Below, piece by piece: positions 59,801 through 64,000 of a stretch of 64,000 nucleotides of DNA; within the stretch, counting starts at the first letter, position 1, and every line of letters starts with the position of its first letter. The notes beneath the pieces are model-generated. The model was not told the DNA's origin. It did not search any database and was given only the letters and a program-made list of their open reading frames with translations. The stretch lies in NCBI RefSeq assembly GCF_910592395.1, contig NC_088319.1, positions 14,198,001 to 14,262,000 of the forward strand. The letters run 5' to 3'. The DNA comes from Lineus longissimus. Its lineage: Eukaryota > Nemertea > Pilidiophora > Heteronemertea > Lineidae. Made by a program: the position numbers and the translations under genes.

Positions 59801-61803
59801 ATAGATCGGAGACCTATTATTGCGAATTCGTGTTGTACAGAGACTTGTCCATTAAAGGGGCACTATAGGCAACATCTTGGTAGGCAACATAAAGTTACAC
59901 AAAGTAGCCAGTGAGTCTCTCACCTCTCACAGTTTGTCCTAACCTAGTCACGCTTGTAACAGGGATACATTCAGTGATGAATCAAATAAGACCTAATGCC
60001 CTTACTCTGTTTATAAGTCAGCTAAAGTTGGCCAATTTGACCCCCTGCTCCTACATAGTCCCCCTTTAATGGGAAACTATAGGCAACAGCTAGGTAGGCA
60101 AGATAAAGTTACACAAAGTCGCCAATAAGGGTCTCTCACACAACAGTATGTTGAAACTATGCACACGTGTTCGAGTGAGTGATAAATCTAACTCCTCCCC
60201 CCCCCCCAACCCACCCCACCCAAACGAACGGCCACCCCTTTAAAGGGAGATCGACTATATAACCCACTCGTACTCGTATGGTTTTTGCAGGTCAGTCGTC
60301 AGTTGGAGTAGGTCTAGTTACTCAACGGTAATTCAGTACGTATTTCCGTAGTTGGCGTATGCCTTTATTCCAATAATCCCAAAAACGGGCATCAGAGAAG
60401 CTAGGATAGCAGCCAACGCCATCTATAATTGTTCCAAGAAACCATGATCCAATGAATCGGCCGCTATTTTGATATCGTCATTATGATCGCTCCGCCTGTT
60501 CGCGTGGTGGCGTGGTGGTCGCGTGGTGCCCGTGGTGGCGTGGTGCAAATACCGCCTGCCATGTTGAATGATACTAAAATAATTGAAAGGGCCCCATCCT
60601 TTACAAGAACACAGAAGAAGTTGTTAAAAGTGTGGTATAAAGGTTGGCAGCCCATTATTAAAATAGGGTCCGTTTTATGTAGAGGTGGCATTCAATTTTA
60701 GGGGTTTTTTCAGACTAGAATTAGAAGGCGTACAAGCTGCAGAAAAAGGAGACATCCAAACAGCTCTACATTTCTTCTGCCAGGCTATTGAAGTGTCTCC
60801 AGAAAGAGCATCATGCTACAACAACCGAGCTCAGGCGCTCAGATTGCAGGGAGTCACCCAAGGTAATTTGAGTGATGAAGTTCAGAGAGCCATTCAGAAT
60901 TATTTGGCCACTTTCCGTGGGTCGCATGTCTATCATAAGAGAACAAACCTAACATCTCTTCAGAACTAATTGCTACTAGCTGCGAGTCTGTTATCGAAAA
61001 GGCAACCCTACACCTCTGCAGATACATTTCAGCACAGAATTATCAATTCCAGAGTATGATCAGGAAAGAAATGTTTATTAGTACTTGAATCACCTTGGGA
61101 GTGAGTACCAAAATGTTGCTCCTTGTGTTATCTATGGAGACTAAAGAATAATTTTTACAAATGGATACATCACCATTTATTCAGTGTTCAGTGATTTGTG
61201 TAAACTTGTGTTATCTATTATTTTTTTATCATTCTTTTGCTTGTATTACAGGGGCATTGAGTGATCTGAATAAAGCTATTGAGCTAAGTGAGGGGAAAGG
61301 CAAAGTTGCATGTCAGTCGTTTACACAGAGAGGACTGATTGAGAGATTAGAAGGTAAGGACATAGTCATAATTATAAGTCCATCAAACTTATCTCTGTGA
61401 GTGACAACAAGAATTCATGAAGACTTCATGGCCTTGGGTGTTGGAAAAGGTTAATGGGCACAAAGGCCATTTTGGAGCCCACCAACTACCATGGCCTTAG
61501 CCCTGGTCTTTTGGCTGGAATGAAAGATGCTATAGACAAATTTAGAATAGATGATAATCTTGCTGGAGTCAAGTTATACATCTCCTGAAATTATCAGGAA
61601 TTTCTTTTCTCCACATGATCAACATTTCTTTTCTTCCAGGTCACAATGAAAAAGCATTGAATGATTTCAAAATAGCCGCCAATTTGGGCGGAAGTTTTGC
61701 CAAACAGCAAGTCATCGCTATGAATCCTTACGCAGCAATGTGCAACCAGATGCTGGGCGAGGTCTTCAGTCGAATGCGAGCTGGAGAGAATATCGAGGAT
61801 TAG
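53865..61803 (+). CDS. TTC36: Tetratricopeptide repeat protein 36
   Basis: Four exons join in phase: 53865-54013, 60714-60862, 61252-61353 and 61640-61803, giving 187 residues (human 189). TTC36 is a small TPR protein of liver and kidney in mammals, also called HBP21. It has been linked to Hsp70 binding and to stabilising 4-hydroxyphenylpyruvate dioxygenase. The N-terminus (AILNTIFNP) matches the family. Three TPRs follow: [20 protein letters not shown] with [17 protein letters not shown], then [18 protein letters not shown], then [20 protein letters not shown]; the tail carries [11 protein letters not shown]. The ATG at 53865 aligns best with the family start, though an in-frame ATG at 53829 would add 12 residues. 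Intron 1 (6.7 kb) is nearly all mobile DNA. Confidence 0.95.
54238..54426 (+). repeat. 5' LTR
   Basis: 189 bases, starting TG and ending CA, preceded by GCTAT. It contains CAATAAACCAG, a possible poly(A) signal. Confidence 0.95.
54614..58765 (+). CDS. Retrotransposon Gag-Pol polyprotein (Ty3/gypsy)
   Basis: A single 1383-residue frame encodes the whole element. Order of domains: Gag; two CCHC zinc knuckles (about residues 214-247; the first has a non-standard CX2CX5HX3C spacing, the second CX2CX4HX4C); aspartic protease with DTGA at 341; reverse transcriptase with YLDD at 629-632; RNase H with [13 protein letters not shown] (Asp 778); integrase with an HHCC zinc site (His near 997-1000, Cys 1030 and 1033) and the catalytic triad Asp 1061, Asp 1115, Glu 1151 (D-D-35-E); then a Pro/Gln-rich tail with short repeats (QPPQVVP). 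Protease before RT and integrase last is the Ty3/gypsy order. There is no frameshift between gag and pol and no envelope-like frame. All catalytic residues checked are present, so the enzyme looks functional. Confidence 0.96.
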   Translation: MSIKPKLAELEHFPLEPKETAASRWEQYTKRFDNFLVATNITNQIRQRAMLLHCVGEELFTIFENIPDRGAADDYAACKNAIKAYFQPAKNVEFETYSFRQARQKPDESTDQYHVRLRKLSIHCEFHDVDREIKSQIVQTCRDSEVRQKALRDPNLTLQQLLAYARAREASGVQAKAMVDGHETVIKKVESQNNRSKPKKFVPKAKPKSKDLTCGLCGGPYPHENECPAKGKSCNNCGIMNHYARVCRKSKQAKQGTQAGQSAKPRFSQRHKQHHVGDDDTYGYSNNQNRPWEDTYNLFNTESEDPNKFPKRRKQAWAESPITPYTVDAIINGVNITFEVDTGASKTIVSQDEFDRLRTGTETLNLEPASVKLRTYTGEEFRPSGMCVVPVTYEDQQAELSLLVVPGDRPNLLGRDWMSKLCLKWQTIFETHSVHEKINQRISEIKVVLSKYRDLFKPGLGKVKTKAKLHIDPNVVPVFHKARPVPYALLEAIDKELDRLLALGIIEPVAQSDWAAPIVPVRKPNGQVRICGDFKLTVNQAIRGNQYPIPKIADLYAKLAGGQTFTKIDMSDAYLQMELDDASKELVVINTHRGLFRYNRLAFGISSAPGIFQRTMDNLLQGLDHVVVYLDDILVTGKTAQEHLANLEKVLKRLLDAGWRLREEKCTFNADAVVYLGHRIDKDGLHPVPEKVEAIVKAPPPENIQQLQAYLGMLNYYERFLRNRATVLEPLHELLRKKGSWHWGPDQQKAFVVSKELLQSSKILVHYDPAKEIIVAPDASPYGLGAVLSHPGEIKGQDRPVAYASRSLSSAERNYSQLEKEALALIFAVKKWHQYLWGRTFTLLTDHKPLVGLLHQDKPIPPTAALRIQRWALTLSAYDYKIVYRPGQQNGNADGLSRLPASPPPASPPPAEFIHALDQIDTTVVTHTMIATWTNRHPVLANVRKFILSGWPKRVDKQYQPYFYRRNELTLHEGCILWGARVIVPPQGHRQLLEELHLAHPGMVRMKKLARSYIWWPNLDEDIEQKVKDCQSCQQHVKKPTAAPLHPWEWPGKPWFRLHIDFAGPYEGKMILIIADAHTKYIDAHVLNSATSLNTIGKLKATFAVHGLPHIIVSDNGSNFTSQEFRDFCKSNGIRHIFTAPYHPASNGLAERAVQTIKSGLSKSSKSQSLESRLLEVLFRYRITPHATTGMAPCELLMHRQLRSRLDLAVPDLSSSVLRGQTAMKSRHDRKAKAREFSVDDAVFAKNFADRGLNWYPGRITSRSGPVSYTIRLKDGRVWRRHQDAIRLNEAQEDTSVEHETQPPQVVPTQQRDEIVSQPPQVVPIPQREEIQGNPRDSDSVVTRTPQAATPPVVAPPSPSAGPPQQPLRRSSRVSHPPDRLDL
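59207..59395 (+). repeat. 3' LTR
   Basis: 189 bases, apparently identical to the 5' LTR, followed by the GCTAT target duplication. Confidence 0.95.
59852..60069 (+). mobile_element. TTAA-type MITE
   Basis: The element is bounded by TTAA on both sides with short inverted ends (AGGGGCACTATAGG and CATAGTCCCCCT). TTAA targets are used by piggyBac and Kolobok transposons. A related copy follows directly, and another lies at 15168-15562. Confidence 0.7.
60066..60243 (+). mobile_element. Second TTAA-type MITE copy, head to tail
   Basis: This copy starts at the TTAA that ends the previous one and repeats AACTATAGGCAACAGCTAGG, GTAGGCAAGATAAAGTTACA and GGGTCTCTCAC. Its right part is replaced by a C-rich run, and it ends near CCACCCCTTTAAAGG. 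Confidence 0.6.
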
Positions 61804-62590
61804 GACGGGTGTCTTGTAAATTGAGGGAAGAAAGACTTTAGACAGTATTGGTGTGTGTTAAGTACCTTCCAAATTTTTTGTATCTGATCTGTGCTTTTAA
61901 TTTTACTGTAGTGTACTGTGAGGGTAATTCAGTTATGTGTAAACCGAAAGAGAATAGAATAGCTGCATACCTGGAACCCTAACTTGGTGCGTGATGGATA
62001 CGTCCTCACTGGATGCTGAGGATAGATGCGCTGTCAATTTCTATGAAACTTAAAAAGGGTTTCTGAATGTATTATGTTTTTATATGGCAAGGGCATAACT
62101 TCATCAGTTCGAAGTTAATGAAAATTGCATGCGAGGTGTACACACATATTCACTCAGCAGGACCTTTTTATCAGTTTCTGGCAACAGGTAACCTATTTAA
62201 AAGAAAAGAGCTTCATGAATATATACATGTATGCCCATGGCACATTACGGTTGATGTACCCTTTTGCCTAGGAATATAAAGAATGAAAAAACTCATTCTT
62301 TTGCAAGGCCCTAACGTCACAAGTCCACCAGATCACTAGAGAACAGTCTGTTGATACGCTGCCAAAAGTAGGCTTATTTTTGGTAACATATGACTTTCAG
62401 TAATCTATTGGTCACCGAATTCCAATACGGCATGCACTACTGCGCAACATTCCAACGATATTGAGCCAATGGACAGTCTTCCAATTTTATGCATTTTCCA
62501 TGGTAAATCTAGTAATGTATTCACCGGTGTATTCTTTTTTGAGTGCAGTTTAATTTTGTTTGATTTGAATAAATATTTAAGTATGGTTAA
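61804..62590 (+). other. Probable TTC36 3' UTR
   Basis: Non-coding sequence after the stop, with AATAAA at 62568-62573. If that signal is used, the 3' UTR is about 0.78 kb. Confidence 0.45.
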
Positions 62591-64000
62591 TGAATTGCTT
62601 GTTTTTTCTGTCGATTTGAGTTCTGGATTGGTTTATAGGACCAACAATTTTAAGTCCCTTAGTTAGTTCTTACCAAAATAATGAGGGCACCTCTTTGGTA
62701 ATCATCTTATCATCATGGTGTCTGCTCCCCTGGTATTTACACACTCAATCGCACAGCTGGTTGGGGTTATAATACAATCGTTCATCCATAACTAATCAAT
62801 TGGTTCATAATCTGATGTCATGAATTGCAACTACACACACCAAAGAATAATTTTCTGTGACACTGTTGTAGCACACTTCATTGAATGTGAGTATCATTCA
62901 GTGTGCCATATATCCACTGTTTCAGTGGTTGAGTCATGATACAGCAAACCATGTGGCCCAGGTTACATTCTGCCAAACAACGTGAGCAATTCCAGCTATT
63001 CACTGCCACCCACGTTGGAGGTCATTGATCGAGTGGCTCATATCCCCCTCCAATGTTCAAATTTTATTTTTTATTTTCATCATTATCTTTCAAATTAACC
63101 AGAGATCTCTAATAAATGTTTCCTAATGCTAGTGTGATGGATGAATCCATTAGTGGATGAGGGATTATATTGGTGCATTTGAAAATATGGTTCAAACTGT
63201 CAGAAAGAGCACCTTGTAAATGCTAGAGATCAATGTTCTTATTTGAGTTGTTGCCTATTCTAACCCTTTGGTCACAAAGTAGTACAGTGTATGCAGCATG
63301 ATAGAGAGAGAGATAGAGAGCATCATTCTGGCATGTCTAATGAAGAGAACCCATTCTACATACACTCTACCTAATCTGTGGCTTTAGGGAAACATGCAAA
63401 CACCTCCCTATGATGAGATCTCATTCTCAACAGGCTAGCCTCGGGCTTATTGTAAGTGCTTCTCATGGAGAATGACAAGGAAATCAGATCGGGGTACACA
63501 ACGGTATATCACGAAGAAAGCTCTAGTTAACCCATCGGTGTTGATAAGAGATTTGTAAGCAGAGAGTGGGGTCAAACTTGGACGGCAGTAGAAATTAGAA
63601 CGGCTCCATACATGTCATGTAGTTTCTGTTCTGGCTGAAAATATGCTTTATAAAACACAAATATGATTTGAACCGAAACCCTTTGAGCTGGTATAACATT
63701 CTCAAAACCTCCCACCCCTTTTGCTGGAATATTTTTCATCCCCTTACATTGCTGATGTTAGCAGACCGCAGAAACGCACCATTATTATCAATGTAAGGCT
63801 TCATCAACTCTGATCAGCCTCTATACACCTGCTATTAGCGATGCACCATCTCAGCACACCATCTCGCTCAGACTCTCATCCATCGGGGATAATTGAGGTC
63901 AGGGTGATGGGAAGGCAGCTGTGTATGCTCCACTCGGGTGTAAGACTAAGAGACTTTCCAGTCTCATTGAAACTTAAAAGTGTGCTCCAGTCAGATAACA
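62591..64000. other. Intergenic sequence to the window end
   Basis: No gene seen. A short GATAGAGAGA microsatellite lies at about 63300-63322. Confidence 0.5.

Larger units (their letters stand above)
59472..60560. mobile_element. Non-autonomous TIR element with 9 bp target duplication
   Basis: Inverted repeats of about 96 bases begin GGCAGGCGGTATTTGCACCA and contain a CCACCACGC-rich stretch, then GCGAACAGGCGGAGCGATCA. The right copy ends GGTGCAAATACCGCCTGCC. Both sides are flanked by ATGTTGAAT (59463-59471 and 60561-60569), a perfect 9 bp duplication. Long TIRs with 9 bp duplications are typical of Mutator-like elements, so that is my tentative class. No transposase is present. Two TTAA-type MITEs lie inside. 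Confidence 0.88.

Overview
This is a eukaryotic (metazoan) window: genes are split by GT-AG introns with pyrimidine-rich acceptors, the transcripts end at AATAAA signals, and the space between exons is rich in MITEs, foldback-type repeats and one intact LTR retrotransposon. The proteins (mTOR, PEX14, SLC12A9, TTC36, LRRC34-like) read as those of a bilaterian animal. AT-rich introns full of ACATGTA and AGGCCTA words suggest a marine invertebrate, but I cannot fix the phylum from this window alone. I joined exons by eye and checked that the reading phase closed across every junction given.

Layout. 655-3423 (+): leucine-rich-repeat gene resembling LRRC34, with its 5' end unresolved. 3930-5340: degenerate tandem array of about 155 bp units. 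5609-7984 (-): PEX14, convergent with the LRR gene. 8707-9540 and 19703-20997: two copies of a foldback-type element whose inverted arms are built from short tandem repeats. 9541-22430: gene-poor stretch with two weak small-gene candidates, a TA-type MITE nested in a TTAA-type MITE, and another palindromic MITE. 22514-40942 (+): complete mTOR gene, 44 coding exons, 2485 residues. 42870-43022: weak small ORF. 45830-53481 (-): SLC12A9, 10 coding exons, 967 residues. 53865-61803 (+): TTC36, divergent from SLC12A9 and probably sharing a short promoter region. Its first intron holds a 5.16 kb Ty3/gypsy retrotransposon (54238-59395) with apparently identical LTRs and a 5 bp target duplication, plus a 1.09 kb terminal-inverted-repeat element with a 9 bp target duplication (59472-60560). 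61804-64000: TTC36 3' UTR and intergenic sequence.

The genes do not form one pathway: a nutrient-sensing kinase, a peroxisomal import receptor, a cation-chloride-cotransporter family member, a TPR co-chaperone-like protein and an LRR protein. The tightest context signal is the PEX14-MTOR neighbourhood, which is also linked on human chromosome 1p36. The most unusual material is the foldback family with its ordered spacer set, three independent short duplications that copy exon edges into the adjacent introns, and the nested MITEs whose empty-site relative lies elsewhere in the same window.
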